Below, one piece after another: positions 32,756 to 44,806 of a stretch of 64,000 nt of DNA. This DNA comes from Trema orientale (lineage: Eukaryota; Streptophyta; Magnoliopsida; Rosales; Cannabaceae). How positions within the stretch are numbered: the first letter of the stretch is position 1; every line of letters starts with the position of its first letter. Location of the stretch: contig JXTC01000063.1 of the NCBI GenBank assembly GCA_002914845.1, forward strand, positions 242,153-306,152, given 5' to 3'. The notes beneath the pieces are model-generated. The model made no database searches. It saw nothing but the letters and a program-made list of their open reading frames with translations, and was not told where the DNA came from. The translations under genes were made by a program, and so were the position numbers.

Positions 32756-33310
32756 CTCTTTAAACCTTACCTAAAAGGTATTTCTCTTTCTTTTTCTTTA
32801 AAAGAAATAAATTGTTGATGCTTTTATAAAAGATAAATGTTAAATTATATTTATTGTTGTAAATCAACTTATTAACATAACAATTCGAGCAGCGATTGTA
32901 TGATCGTAGCAATAATAACAGTAATATAAAACAATAATAATAAAGAAAATAATTAGATGAAAATTGTAGAGTCATCTTATTATTATTACTATAGCTCTCT
33001 ATTTATAAGAGTATTTAGGGTTTATGTGTATACAATATTACAGAAATAACCTTATAATATAAACTTCTCATAATATAGATCTAATGATAATTAAGTAATA
33101 TCGACATAATAATCCTTTTATTTATAAACTCCCTCTTAGATATTACTTGCGATATGAATATCTCTCCTTAAAAGCTTTGCTAGAAAATCCCAATAGGAAA
33201 AATCACATCTAAAGGAAAAAAAATACAACTCATGCACTATTCTATTATTGCACAGACTGCCTCGTTAAAATATTTGATTAACAAAACCCAGTGCGACAAC
33301 TTATGTGCTA
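32756..33310 (-). mobile_element. LTR fragment (minus)
   Basis: On the minus strand CTCTTATAAATAGAGAGCT is a standard LTR-type TATA region. Upstream of it, ACTGGGTTTTGTTAATCAA and TTTAACGAGGCAG match a motif common in plant LTRs (the complement of TGCCTCGTTAAAA...AAACCCA). Boundaries and internal genes were not found. The frame at 32760-32975 is a shadow. Confidence 0.6.
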
Positions 33311-33520
33311 TTCTATTATTTTGAGTTTAACAGGTTAACCTGCTTTTGACTTATTATTTAATTGTGTTTAATTGAGTTTAACCTGTTTTGACCTGTATTT
33401 GTTTAAGACGAATCCAAACTTGTTAACTTTGATTACGAGTTGTGTTATTGTATGGTGACCTGAATTGTCGTCCCTATCTATTGTATGGTGACTTGAATTA
33501 TCGTCCCTATCTCTATGCTT
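33311..33520. repeat. hAT-like end with 33-bp tandem duplication
   Basis: ATTGTATGGTGACCTGAATTG TCGTCCCTATCT is followed directly by ATTGTATGGTGACTTGAATTA TCGTCCCTATCT (about 33446-33511). The GAATTG(T/C)C...CCCTA word resembles the terminus of the hAT element at 49548-50137. Confidence 0.6.
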
Positions 33521-33670
33521 TTACACCCAAATAACTCAGTGCTCCACTGAGCCATTGATTTACTTGAACTTAAGTCTTGGAAAGGAAGAGCCAACATCAA
33601 ACTATCTTAAATGTTATCTACATCTTTCTTCTTGGATCTAATGTTTCCAAGAAATAAATTGAAGGTTTTA

Positions 33671-33963
33671 GGCTCTGTTTGGAATTTAGATTTTTGGAGA
33701 AAAAGAAAAAAATTTTTCAAGGGATTCCATTTTTTCTTGTTTAGATTGAAACAAAAAATGATTGAAATTATTTGTCAAAAAAAGTAAAAACTTGAATTGA
33801 TGTTATTGTTTAGTATATAGAATGTTCAAATATTAATCAGTAAAACCAAAAGTGTGAAAATAAAGTTCTATAAACTTTTAGGAAAATCATTTCCTCTTTA
33901 TTTTTCCATGACTTTTTCTTTTCATTTTTTTTTTCTGTCAAAATCTGGGTTCCAAACGGAGCC
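33671..33963. mobile_element. PIF/Harbinger-like MITE, TTA target duplication
   Basis: The left end GGCTCTGTTTGGAATTTAG pairs with the reverse complement of the right end (GGCTCCGTTTGGAACCCAG). TTA flanks both sides (33668-33670 and 33964-33966). At 293 bp with no coding capacity it fits a Tourist-type miniature element. Confidence 0.82.
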
Positions 33964-33966
33964 TTA

Positions 33967-34812
33967 GAGGTACTTTTCAGAAAGACCACATCATCAATCC
34001 TACTTGAACAACCTTTCGATGATGATGATATGGATTGATCGAATGTACCTTAAACTATGCATTTTGACTAACTCTTCTATAAATAGAAGGAAAAATCTTT
34101 AATTTCATTTTATTGTCATTTCGAATGCTAAAACTCTATCAAATTGGTTTTTGACTTAAGAATCATTGAGTTTTCATCGGCCTCCACCCTAGGATTTGTC
34201 AGTGATTGACAAAATTCGTTAACAGCAAGGAATAAATTCATTATTGGAATTGCTCCGACAATTACTATTAATAGAACTTTTTAGGGTACAATTGATCAAA
34301 TCCACTCTAGAAGTTCAAGCATTAGTTGCACTTATACAATATTGGAGTTTGTAATTAGCTGTATGTGGATATGGAAGAGACACAAGTAGATTTTTAAGTA
34401 CTTAAACAAGGCATAATTTTCGGCGAAGTGAATATTTGTTTATGTGACAATAATAATGTCACAATCCTATAACATTATTTCATCTATTTATGCTCTGTGG
34501 ATGTTAATTAGTTAAGAGTCTTCTATAATAAGACTCTTGGCGTTGGTTTGATATGGCCTTAAGGAGTATTTATTACATACTGAGACCACCTAAGATTTGG
34601 TTCTAAATATCCTACAAATACATCTTGTGGAAAGCTGTATATGAGACACATTAAGAGAAACAACAATGTAACTTGATAAGAGAGCAGTTAAAGTTTCGGG
34701 ATAGTGAAAATTAAGAGCATAAGTATGAGTTTCCGCAATTTTCGGGTTAGTTAAAAATTAGAGATATGACTGTAGGATCTTGGGAGTTTTCAGGTAGATG
34801 GAAACTGTACAT
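33967..34812. other. Intergenic
   Basis: No gene or clear repeat is recognised in these 850 bases. Confidence 0.4.
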
Positions 34813-35318
34813 TGTTAGGTTATACGTTTATAACCAAAAGTGGGCCACATAGTTTTATAGCAGTTATATAATATTAGGGTTGTCTAATTAAATGGGGCAA
34901 ATTAAGTGATCTAAAGGGCTTAGGAAGTAACCTATTAAGTATGGACTCTGTAATATGTAATTACCTAATCCTAGTCTGATAAGGATTAATGAGGTCTCTA
35001 TTAGTGACTAGTATATAAAGACATAACTATAGAGTTTTGGTCCCCAAGCCAAATAAAATGTGTACTCTTCTCCTCTACCTCCATCAATAGAGAGAGTTCC
35101 CATTGAGTATACATAGAGTATTTTAGCTGTGGAAGACCTTCTACCCTCAGGTTCTAATCAGTTAAATCACTTTCGCTTTCGTGATCTCATCCTTTGCTGT
35201 CAAACATAATGGATTCAGGTTAGTCACGGATTTCTCTCAACAAATCTTTTCTTGACAATTTGGCATGATAGATTTTAGGATTGTATTTGGTTTAATAATC
35301 CATTATGTACATCTAACA
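34813..35318 (+). mobile_element. Copia 5' LTR, 506 bp (plus)
   Basis: It starts TGTTAGGTTATACG and ends GTACATCTAACA, with a TATATAAAG promoter box at about 35012. It is matched in inverted orientation by the 507-bp LTR at 42174-42680. A primer-binding site follows two bases later. This is the 5' LTR of the copia family whose leader, gag and pol appear in several pieces in this window. Confidence 0.88.
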
Positions 35319-35320
35319 AG

Positions 35321-35332
35321 TAGTATCAGAGC
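35321..35332 (+). promoter_or_regulatory. Primer-binding site (tRNA-iMet type)
   Basis: TAGTATCAGAGC differs at one base from TGGTATCAGAGC, the common plant copia primer-binding site. It is placed directly after the LTR end. Confidence 0.85.
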
Positions 35333-35684
35333 AGGAAATCACGTTAAATTGTTTAGAATAATCATGCATGTCTCTATTTTGTAATATCTTTACCTATTTG
35401 GCTTTCTAGGGTTTAGATATAACATGTATGATTGATGAATTTTTTATGATTTTGTTGAGAAATTAAGTATTTGAGGGTTGAATTCTAAGCTTTGGGTCAT
35501 AAAATTTGCTGATTAAAGCGAGAAAATTGCATTAGTTTTGAGTTACTCGATTTTAAAGTGTGTGTTGTACTGAAGCTGGGTAATGATGCCGCGGTGCCAC
35601 GTAAGTGGCGCCGCAGCACACCACCCGGGTTCAGAAATATTTTTTTTTTTTAGGTCGTTTTTGACCTAATTAAGATACACGGTC
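35333..35684 (+). mobile_element. Copia leader, first part
   Basis: It matches 50640-51000 of the plus-oriented copy (GGGTTGAATTCT, TTTTGAGTTACTCGATTTTA, TTTAGGTCGTTTTTGACC). It contains one GC-rich hairpin (GCGGTGCCACGTAAGTGGC at about 35590). At about 35684 the sequence switches abruptly to the end of gag on the other strand. Confidence 0.75.
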
Positions 35685-35689
35685 TGGTA

Positions 35690-36612
35690 CTGGTATCCAC
35701 CCACCAAGTATGATTTGGTACAGAAGTAAAATTAACCTCATAAAAGACAAAATTGAGAAGCTTACCCTTCTTGACACGCCAGGCGGTGTACTTGGGACAT
35801 TCTTTCTTCACATGTCCTGCCTTCTTGCAGAAGAAACAAGCTGAATCATCATCTTGTTTCTTTTGCACTTTAGTATGTGAAATCCCAGATGCAGCTCCTT
35901 TATCCTTAGTCCTTTTTCTTTTCTTATCTTGAGAGGCTGTTGCTAAGTGAGCACTCTCTGTCCTATCTCGCTTCAATCTATCCTCTTCTTGCACATACTG
36001 AGATATATGCTCATAAGGAGTCCATTTTCCTTTTTGGGTGTTATAGCTTACTTTAAATTGACTGAATTATGGCGGAAGAGATAGTAGAATTAATTGCACA
36101 AGCAAGTCATCCAACAGCTCTAACTTTAGTGCTTTTAGTTTTGAAGCCAGATTGGACATCTCCATGATGTACTCCCTGATGTTCCCTTTATCTTTCTAAC
36201 GTATAGCAAGTAAATTACTCAGCATGGTACTTGTTTCTGCCTTTTCATTTTTTTGAAAACGTTCTGCAATTGCGTCAAGGAACGCCTTAGCATTATCAAC
36301 CTCTGGCACAGTGCCCCTAATGGTCTCAGGTATGGAATATTTCATGATCATAAGACTCATGGTTCCCACTGCTCAAAGTTCTTAACATCCATATCAGAAC
36401 TTTTATCCATAATAGCAGCATGTTGTTCTTTCTTGAGTGCAAGGCCCAAATCCATGCAACCGAGCACAATCATAATGTGCTCTTTTCAATTCTTGAAGTT
36501 TGTGCCGTTAAGCACGGAAATTGAATTTAAATTAGCAGATATGCTTGAAGCAGAAACTGAACAGAGAATAAAAGCAAAAATAACAACTCATATTAACGAT
36601 ATGTCATAAATT
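35690..36612 (-). pseudogene. Copia gag, inverted relative to its LTR
   Basis: On the minus strand, reading from 36612, it gives the gag domain in broken frames. This is followed by a Lys-rich region and the zinc knuckle CFFCKKAGHVKKEC (CX2CX4HX4C intact), then ECPKYTAWRVKKGK and NHTWWVDTS. Gag packages the RNA in virus-like particles. The frame is interrupted in the N-terminal half. Downstream of WVDTS the expected protease does not follow; the sequence joins the leader at 35684. The + strand frame at 36253-36609 is its shadow. Confidence 0.85.
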
Positions 36613-37262
36613 AAGCATACAATAATAAGATATACTAGCATGATATCAAACATATAAGGTGGGCTTCCATCACAATATACCTAGAACAACATCAATAAAC
36701 CTTCCTTTTGGCCGACTTATCAACTTGTAAGTGGTACTTTTCAGTGCAGTAATCAAATATTGACAGTAAATCCTGTCAGACAGCAAATCTTCCTTTGGGC
36801 CGATTTACTATCCACGTGAAAACTTAATAACCATCACATATCTATTACCGCAGGTGTATTCATTATTCGGCCAAATAATCACCTTCCTTTAGGCCGGTAA
36901 TTATTCTTATGAATAATAAACACACAATCATTCAAATATTTCAAAATAGATAAATCTACATAATAGAGGTTACTTTGGCAACATGTTGTTTCAATTAATC
37001 TATTTCATAATATTTAAACAAATATTGCAAAGAAAATAATAACCAAAGTGCCAAGAATATTAAACTGAAAATTTCAATGCACAAATCTTTATGGATGACC
37101 GACTGAGTTTTAAGCACTTTTATCAACTCTAAAAGCTAAATAGAGTTTTCAACGGATAAAATATGGGTTGTACTGAAGCTGGATTGAGAAAACAAAATTG
37201 ATTGGTTAAGTTTTAGGTTGGAAATCCTTGAATTGAGTTGAAAACAAACAAATTTATAGTGA
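36613..37262 (-). mobile_element. Copia leader, second part (inverted)
   Basis: On the minus strand this matches 51018-51654 of the plus-oriented copy: CCAACCTAAAACTTAACC, CAGCTTCAGTACAACCCA, TTTAAGTGCTTAAAA-like text, and TGATGTTGTTCTAGGTAT followed by GGGAGCCCACC-like text. It continues directly into the gag above, so leader and gag were inverted as one block. Confidence 0.75.
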
Positions 37263-37444
37263 TTCATTCTTAATGTAAAAGATATGCCCACTTTTAGCTA
37301 CTAAGATTTGTTACTATAATGAAAAAGAAAAATTATAAGAAATCTCATTCCTCATATCTACCCCTTGATATTTTTGCTGGTGTAAACTGGAATAAAATTC
37401 TGGAAAATATTTTCATAAAATTATTTTCAAGAACACCATAGTTT

Positions 37445-39009
37445 TGTAAAATTTAAAAACGCAGCGGAATCGGTCGCTTAAAATTTTTCTATTTACAAAA
37501 ATTTTTTGATCGTGATCTAACATAAATTAACTCTTGATCTAGATAAGAACAATACCCGGATTTGCTCCACAATCTTCTCGTCTTCCGGTCTATTCTCAAA
37601 AGCCGTTTGATTGATCCGGTGGGTGGTCACCTTCTTGATTCCCAACAAAGAAATCTACAGATGAACAAGAAGACACTCTTCTCAAACTGATTTCTCTAGA
37701 ATGGCCGAAAAATAACAAGGATGGTGAACCCTAGTGCTGGCCAATTTCTACTGTCTCTTTTCTCTGCTATGCATGTAACATTCTCTTCTCAAGGGGATGT
37801 TTCACGTGTAGTTGTTATATTGTGCAGTTAGAGAACTTTTCTCTTAACTATAGAGAGATTAGTAAACCCTAATGGGTTTATTGGGCTTGTTGGGCTCAAC
37901 TGATCATCAAATAACTATTGGGCTTTAATTTGAGCTAGACAGGAGACAAGATGGATCCATAAAGCCCAAGCTCCAATGGACCATAAGCCCATAATTAAAA
38001 TTAACTTATAATTATGATTGGGCCTTGTTTATTAATATTGGAGTACACCACTATAGGCCCAATATTGAACTCTGGGACTAAATGTCATTTATTTTCTGTG
38101 AAGCTTATTATTAAAAAATTAGCTTGATCCATTTAGTATATACTATACCTGTAGACGTATCCCCAATGCAATGCCATATTAGCAGGGTGAAATTACCGTA
38201 TTACTGCTCTAGTTCATATTTACCTTTGAGTTGCCATTTTTCTTCTAATAGATAATAGATAATAGTTGACTATGGTGTTTGTATCTGCTTATACCTTAAG
38301 TGCCGTAACTTAAATTTCGAATTTCGCTAATCTAGCACTACTGTAGAAAACCTTAATCCTAGTGATTAATGAACTTACTTTTATGTATTTTGTCTTTTTG
38401 AGTTACTAAAGGACTAGCTCCGATTTATGGTTCGAACTTTGGTATCTTGGAGGATAAGGTATATGAAATGTGTAGAATGTTTTTCATGATGGACACCATA
38501 CATATGATGTCGCTTTGAATTTTTTTAAGTACTTGGATAATATAAACCAGGGTCCCAGTATTTACTATGTCCTAATTCACTCGATCATGTTCGATGCTGT
38601 TATAACTTTCTTATAACACACTAGTGTTTCTATCCGAAGACTTACTTCGATAATTGGAGACCTCATTATGAAAATAGACAACATTACATTTTATGGCATA
38701 GTAAAGTATTCTATCTTCAATATGCAGAATGCGAACAATTTAATTTAGACATAATGAAATAAAGAATATAATGTCTCCTACATATGAACTCATCATACGA
38801 ATAATTCTTTATTACTCATTACATGTCTTGGAATTTTTAAATATTTGCATAAGATAATCATACACATCACATGTACATCAATGGGACATAAATGAAATAA
38901 AAAATTCATAACATGTAATTTATTAATAACAAATAGATAATAAATAATCTGATAAATATTATTTATAATGTCAAAATAATAAACTGTTTTATAGGACATT
39001 AATCCAACA
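37445..39009 (-). mobile_element. Solo LTR, about 1.57 kb
   Basis: On the minus strand it begins TGTTGGATTAATGTCC and ends AAATTTTACA. CCGCTGCG near the end is typical of this LTR group. The flanks AGTTT (37440-37444) and ATTTT (39010-39014) match at 4 of 5 bases. No internal genes. Confidence 0.65.
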
Positions 39010-39758
39010 ATTTTGTCTTGGGTGATATTCTTCATTATAATTAAGCTTCATACGTCTAACAGTTTGGACCAATGGCCTACGTCTACAGAAGATCACTAAT
39101 AGGTGTTCCATCAAGAAAGATGATATTTATATTCCATCGTTTATATTTACTAGAAAGGCCCAAGAGTCCACAATCATATCTTTCAGTTTTCACTAACACA
39201 AAGACTCTGGGAACCAATAATGATGCTCTTAGGTTTCACTATCCAAAAACCCCAAGAGCCATCTCTTACCAAGTTATATTATTGCTTTCTCTCAATGTAT
39301 CTCACGTACAACTTCTTATAAGATGTATTATATAGGATATTGAGAACCAAATCCTAGTTCTCGTAGGATTTCACGTGAATAATTAATTAGCTGCAGTCCT
39401 AATCTATATAAAGCACCCTAAAGCTGTATGACACCAAGGTCCAAGAATCCTAATTATACAAGACTCTTTAACAAATTAGCATCCACATACAACAATTCTT
39501 CCCCTTGGATATTAAATTTAATCCATTTGCTCGTTGCTTTCTCCATCAGCATGAATTACTCCATGCTATCCTTAGATGACAGATGTGCGCCATCATCCAT
39601 CCAATATTGTCTTTGCTTCGAACTTGCTACTTGATAGCTACCACTTGAACCAAACACTTAAAAGGAATATTTTGTGATCGGTCTTATCCTTCCCTGAAAT
39701 TTCTCTAGCAGCCCAAGCTTCTTACTTCGTTATGTCTTTTGCTATTCTAAGGACTCTG
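39010..39758. other. Degenerate repeat flank of a solo LTR
   Basis: No coherent protein is seen. The word TTTGGACCAATGGCCTACGTC (about 39063) recurs as TTTGGTCCAGTTGCCTATATTC near 42106. Together with 41559-42173 this was one continuous sequence before the LTR at 39759 inserted. Confidence 0.45.
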
Positions 39759-41553
39759 TGTTAGGATATTTGCCCTAAAAAGCAGATTTCTAATTTTACC
39801 CTTTTAGTGTAAATAACTTTCTCTTATATGCAGATATTTACTAAATTAAACTATCTCAGTTGAATAGTTTATTTATCTGAAAAATATTCCATGACTTTAC
39901 TTGTGTATAAAGAAACAAATATGATTTAATTGTTAATTATAGGGAGCCTTGTTTCTTTATCTAAGTCTAAATTAACTAGTTCACAATCTATAAATAAAGA
40001 TGGAATACTTTATTTACTAAAGATTGTAGTGTTTTTCTATCTCAACAGGAATGATGTATCTCAAATCATTGAAATATCTGACTTCTGATAAAAACATTAG
40101 TACAACATAAATAAGTTATGTGTTTTGAACTAGACCAGGTAATAAAAAGAATTGGAGTGTCGTAACTCAATTCTTAGTATTACCACAAACTAGCTCTTAG
40201 CATGAAGATCTTGATCCTTGATATTTGACTGGACTTACTTTCATGGGTTATAGCTTTTTGATTTGTTAAAAGACTAGCCTCTGTGAAATTAGAGTCGAAC
40301 TCTGGTATATTGGAGGTTATAATTTATGAATTGATGGGAATACCAAATAGTTAAGGACACTATACATTAATGTCACTTTAAGGTCTTTTAAGATTCATGG
40401 AATAATTAAATCTAAGATCTTAGTATTCACTTTGTGAATTGGTTGATAATTTTGTCTAAATAGCCATTAAGAACAAAATTATTGATAACATTATTCCTTG
40501 ATAGAAATATGGTAACTTAAAGGTAAATATGTGTTGGAGGGGTATTACGGTAACTTCTCCTATCCAACTATGGCATTGGATAGGGACTCTATATATGGTA
40601 TAGAATATGCTAGATGGATCGGTTAATCAAGGCTAGTTGATTAAATCTCTATAAAAGGCATGACATTTAATCTAAGAGTGCAGTATTGGGCCTTTAGTGG
40701 AGCATCCTCTTTACTAATAGTATTTATATAAATACCATAATAAGAGTTATTTTGTATTTATCATACTATTGGAGCTTAGATTACTTAGATCCATTAGGTC
40801 CCTTGTCTACCTCAATAAAGCTTATTCATTGATTGGTGACATTTGTGAAACTAGTTTAATGAAACTGTGTAAAATAATGATTCTATACAAAAGTTGGTAT
40901 TTTTATCAATAAGTTACATGAGTCGGACATATTTATAAAAAAACACTCGTAGTCCAAATTAGAGAACAAGCCCAATCCTAGTTGGATTGGGATTAGCTAT
41001 TTTGGGCCATATATTAATAAGATATATGAGAGAAAAAAACTGCACAATAACTCTAGGAGAGTCACGCATAACAGAGAGAGAGATGTACTCTGTGCCAACT
41101 ATAGTGAGAAAGAGAGAGAAAAAGTTTTCTGCAATTTCATAGTCTCATCTCACGTCCCATTGTTCCAAGAGATCAAGAATATGTTCTTGATCATTTTTTA
41201 ATAAAGGATTTAACTTGGTGCCCACTCACCTCATCAACCAAGAGCAAGAGCATAGCAAGAAGATTTAAGGTTGGAAATTTGATCACCATCAACAAGGAAA
41301 TCCAGGAAGAACACGCTACAAGATGTGAACCCTAATCTCATCTCTAGGGTTTACGCATCTAGATTCGATTTATATTATACATGATCCTGTATATGATATA
41401 TACATGTTCTATGGTTATGAAAACTATTTTCATGTAAAAATTTTAAAACCTAAATCTGCTAATTTTTTCCGCTGCATTCATGATGTGATCATGTGTTTTC
41501 CATATTTGCATACATGTACGATTTTTCCTAAGTGCTAGTCCAAATTACCAGCA
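39759..41553 (+). mobile_element. Solo LTR, about 1.8 kb, exact 5-bp TSD
   Basis: It starts TGTTAGGATATTTGCCC and ends ATTACCAGCA, flanked by CTCTG on both sides (39754-39758 and 41554-41558). A TATAAAAGGCATGAC promoter lies near 40651, and TTTTCCGCTGCATTC lies near the end. No pol is associated. The start is like the other TGTTAGG...GCCC LTRs here, but the orientation is opposite. Confidence 0.82.
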
Positions 41554-41558
41554 CTCTG

Positions 41559-42173
41559 TACATGCCATCTTACTTTGTACTCCCAATGATTTTTGTGGAC
41601 TCTATCCATACTTCAAAAGTTTTTTTCTGATCTAGCAAGTGTATCCTAATGTATCAAGCACCCCTAAGGTTATAAAACTCTACTTTAAGTCTTTGATGAC
41701 TCTACTTCTTATAAATCCATCTCTATGAAAATTATGTCACCACCAGCTTTTGTAGATTTTGTAAATGTTTACCTCTTTGAATTTAATAAGAAAATTGCAA
41801 CCCGAAAAAATTCTATTGATTCTTCTATTTTTCTACAATAACCAACAAAACCTCTAGACTTTTATATCTTCTAGAAGGCAATTTTGCAAACTTGTGTTCT
41901 ATGACCTTCTTTGATTTTCTTACATATTTTATATTTCCTTCTCCTTTGGCTGAACGATCTCAATCAACTCTAGTTCTCTAATATCACTTATTGTAAAACC
42001 TACACAATTAATAATATCATTTTGATATAATTCTAAAGTGGATATAAATCTAAATATGCATATACAGGAAAATAAAGAATGTAAGCGTTTAACATAGTTT
42101 GGTCCAGTTGCCTATATTCACTGGAGATCACCAAAAAGCATTCTAATTCTAATAATAAAGAGAATATTTACAT
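41559..42173. other. Degenerate repeat flank, right part
   Basis: Continuation of the sequence interrupted by the solo LTR. No coherent protein. Confidence 0.4.
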
Positions 42174-42680
42174 TGTTAGATGTACATAATGGATTATTAA
42201 ACCAAATACAATCTCGGAATCTATCATGCCAAACTGTCAGGAAAAGATTTGTTGAGAGAAATCCGTGACTAACCTGAATCCATTATGTTTGACAGCAAAG
42301 GATGAGATCACGAAAGTGGAAGCAATTAACTGATTAGAACCTGAGGGTAGAAGGTCTTCTACAGCCAAAATATCTATGTATACTCAATGGGAACTCTCTC
42401 TATTGATGTAGATAGAGGAGAAGAACATAAGTTCTATTTGGCTTGGGAACCAAAACCCTATAGTTATGTCTTTATATACTAGTCACTAATAGAGACCCCA
42501 TCAATTCTTATTGGACTAGGATTAGGTAACTACACATTACAGAGTCCACACTTAATAAGTAACTTCCTGAGCCCTCAGTTAGATTACTTAATTGGCCCCA
42601 CTTAATTAGACAGTCCTAATATTATATAATTGCTATAAAAACATGTGGCCCACTTTTGGTTATAAACATATAACCTAACA
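42174..42680 (-). mobile_element. Copia 3' LTR, 507 bp (minus)
   Basis: It is the reverse complement of the LTR at 34813-35318, highly similar throughout: TGTTAGGTTATATG to CATCTAACA on the minus strand, same TATATAAAG box. It is preceded in its own sense by a polypurine tract and by RNase H, so it is the 3' LTR of the minus-strand pol at 43.2-46.2 kb. Confidence 0.88.
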
Positions 42681-42692
42681 ATCTCCCACTTA
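42681..42692 (-). promoter_or_regulatory. Polypurine tract
   Basis: On the minus strand AAGTGGGAGAT directly precedes TGTTAGG of the LTR. This is the standard plus-strand priming site of copia elements. Confidence 0.8.
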
Positions 42693-43187
42693 GGCTATAT
42701 GGGCTTTTCTTGAGATAATTATATAATGAAAACTTGAGTGCGCACTTTATTGTTGTCAGTTGAGAAATTATCTCTTAAGACAATCTGAACCATTTTGTAT
42801 ATCAACATGAAACCAAAGCGGCCTTCATTGCACTTAGGTAGGCAACTAAACCCATCAATGATTATCAAATCAATATACACAATGGCACAGATCAAGTATG
42901 GATGTGTGGCATAGAAATTACATGAAAAGTGATCTTACATGCCTATTTCCATTTGGTCCTACTTTATGATTCTAACGAATCAACCTTAGTCTTTCTCTTT
43001 ATGCAAAACCGCAACTTTATGCAAAATAGCAGATAGAAAGAAAACAAAATATAAATTCAGATTATAAAGAAAACCATCACTTTATTGATATCAAATAACA
43101 AATGTGTCTATCAAGTGTTAGACCTTTGGTGAGCGGATCCGCCAACATGGAGTTAGTTCTGATATGTTCTATAGATACTAGACGACT

Positions 43188-43748
43188 CTAAACTCTTTCT
43201 TTAACAACTCGTAACTTAATGTCTATGTATTTAGACTTTGACAAGCTTTTGTTGTTATTGGAATATAGAACAGCGGCTCTATTATCCCAATAAATCTTCA
43301 ATGGCCTCTCAATGCCATCGATAATTTGCAGCCCAGTGATAAAATTCCACAGCCATATTCCTTGATTCGATGCCTCATGATAAGCTATAAACTCTGCCTC
43401 CATGGTGGATGAAGTTGTGAGCATCTGCTTAACACTCTTCCATGATACAGCTCCTTTGGCAAGTAGGTAAATATAGCCTAAAGTGGATCTCTTACTATCT
43501 AGGTATCCAGCATAATCGGAGTCAGAATACCCCACGATCTCCAAATGATTAGATCTCTGATAAGTGAGCATGTAATCTTTTGTTCTCTGTGAATAACGTA
43601 AAACCCTCTTTACTGCTATCCAGTGATCTATACCAGGGTTACTTAAATATCTGCCTAACACTCCAACTATGTATGCTATATCTAGATGCGTACACACCTG
43701 AGCATACATCAGACTCCCTACTGTAGATGCATAAAGGATCTTCTGCAT
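43188..43748 (-). pseudogene. Copia RNase H domain
   Basis: A 186-residue frame covers the RT tail and RNase H. GSLMYAQVCTHLDIAY is followed by YSDSDYAG, STMEAEFIA and YWDNRAA, which hold the expected acidic residues. The frame ends early at VVKERV; the expected C-terminal ADxLTKG segment is frameshifted further left. A frame break also separates it from the RT at 43910. It degrades the RNA strand during reverse transcription. Confidence 0.88.
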
Positions 43749-43909
43749 TTTTTTAGCTTCAAACTCATTCTTGGGGCATTGAATGAGACTGAATTCATCA
43801 CCTTAGCAATGGGTATATCTCCTGGGGCACATTTGCTCATGTCAAAGTTATCAAGCACCTTTTCGATATAGCTCTTTTGTAATAACCCAAGTATGCCCTT
43901 AGAGCAATC

Positions 43910-44731
43910 TCAGTGTATTTTAATCCCTAATACAAAAAAAGCGTCCCCAAGATATTTCATCTCAAATTTGTTTGATAGAAATCTCTTGGTTTCGTGTAGT
44001 AAGCCTATATCATTGCTTGCCAAAAGTATGTCATCGACATACAAAACCAGGAAGATACATTTTCTCCCACTGAACTTATGATAAATGCATCCATCTACTG
44101 AATGTTCCTTAAAACCGATCGAGGAAATAACTTGATGGAACTTATGATACCATTGACGGGATGCTTGTTTGAGACCATAGATAGATTTCTTGAGTTTACA
44201 GACTATAGACTTTTGATCTCCAGTTACAAAGTTTTCTGGTTGTACCATATAAATCGTTTCCTCAATATCACTATTGAGAAACGTAGTCTTTACATTTATC
44301 TGATGTAGCTCCAGATTAAAATGAGCTACTAGTGCCATAATTATTCTGAAAGAGTCTTTCGAAGAAACTGGAGAGAAAGTTTCTTTATAATCAATGCCTT
44401 CTTTCTGAGTGAAACCCTTGGCAACTAAACAAGCCTTATATCTCTCGATATTACCTTTAGAATCCTTTTTGGTTTTAAAAATCCATTTACAACCAATAGG
44501 TTTCTTTCCTGCTGGCAATTCGACGAGTTCCCAAATGTCGTTGTCTTTCATGAATTTCATCTCATCCTTCATGGCATCGATCCATTGTTGGGATTTTGAA
44601 CTTTGTTTGGCTTGAGTGAAATTGATTGGATCATTTTTCACTCCTATATCAAACTCATGTTCTAGGAGATAGACGACATAATTATCCAGAATCGCACTTC
44701 TCCTTTCCCTAGTAGATCTCCTTAATGACAC
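43910..44731 (-). pseudogene. Copia reverse transcriptase
   Basis: The 273-residue frame contains the full copia RT palm: WIDAMKDEM, ELPAGKKPIGCKWIF, RYKACLVAKGF, ETFSPV, IYGLKQASRQW and the catalytic LYVDDILLAS. The first catalytic Asp (family MDVKTAFLNG) reads INVKTTFLNS, a D-to-N change that should abolish activity. It ends YLGDAFFVLGIKIH before a frame break. Upstream RRSTRERR marks the integrase-RT linker. Confidence 0.92.
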
Positions 44732-44806
44732 TATCTCTTGAGGTTGTTGAGGTTGCTCTTCAGGAGCAACTTTCTCATGTGGGACAGAGAATTGCAGAAT
44801 ATTGTC

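Noticed and set aside
36253..36609. 118-codon frame on the + strand
   Set aside because: It is the antisense shadow of the inverted copia gag.
34808..42178. TACAT precedes both 506/507-bp LTRs (34808-34812 and 42169-42173)
   Set aside because: The LTRs are in opposite orientation, so in the element's own sense the flanks are TACAT and ATGTA. That is not a direct target duplication, and it does not fit an autointegration model either. Probably chance.
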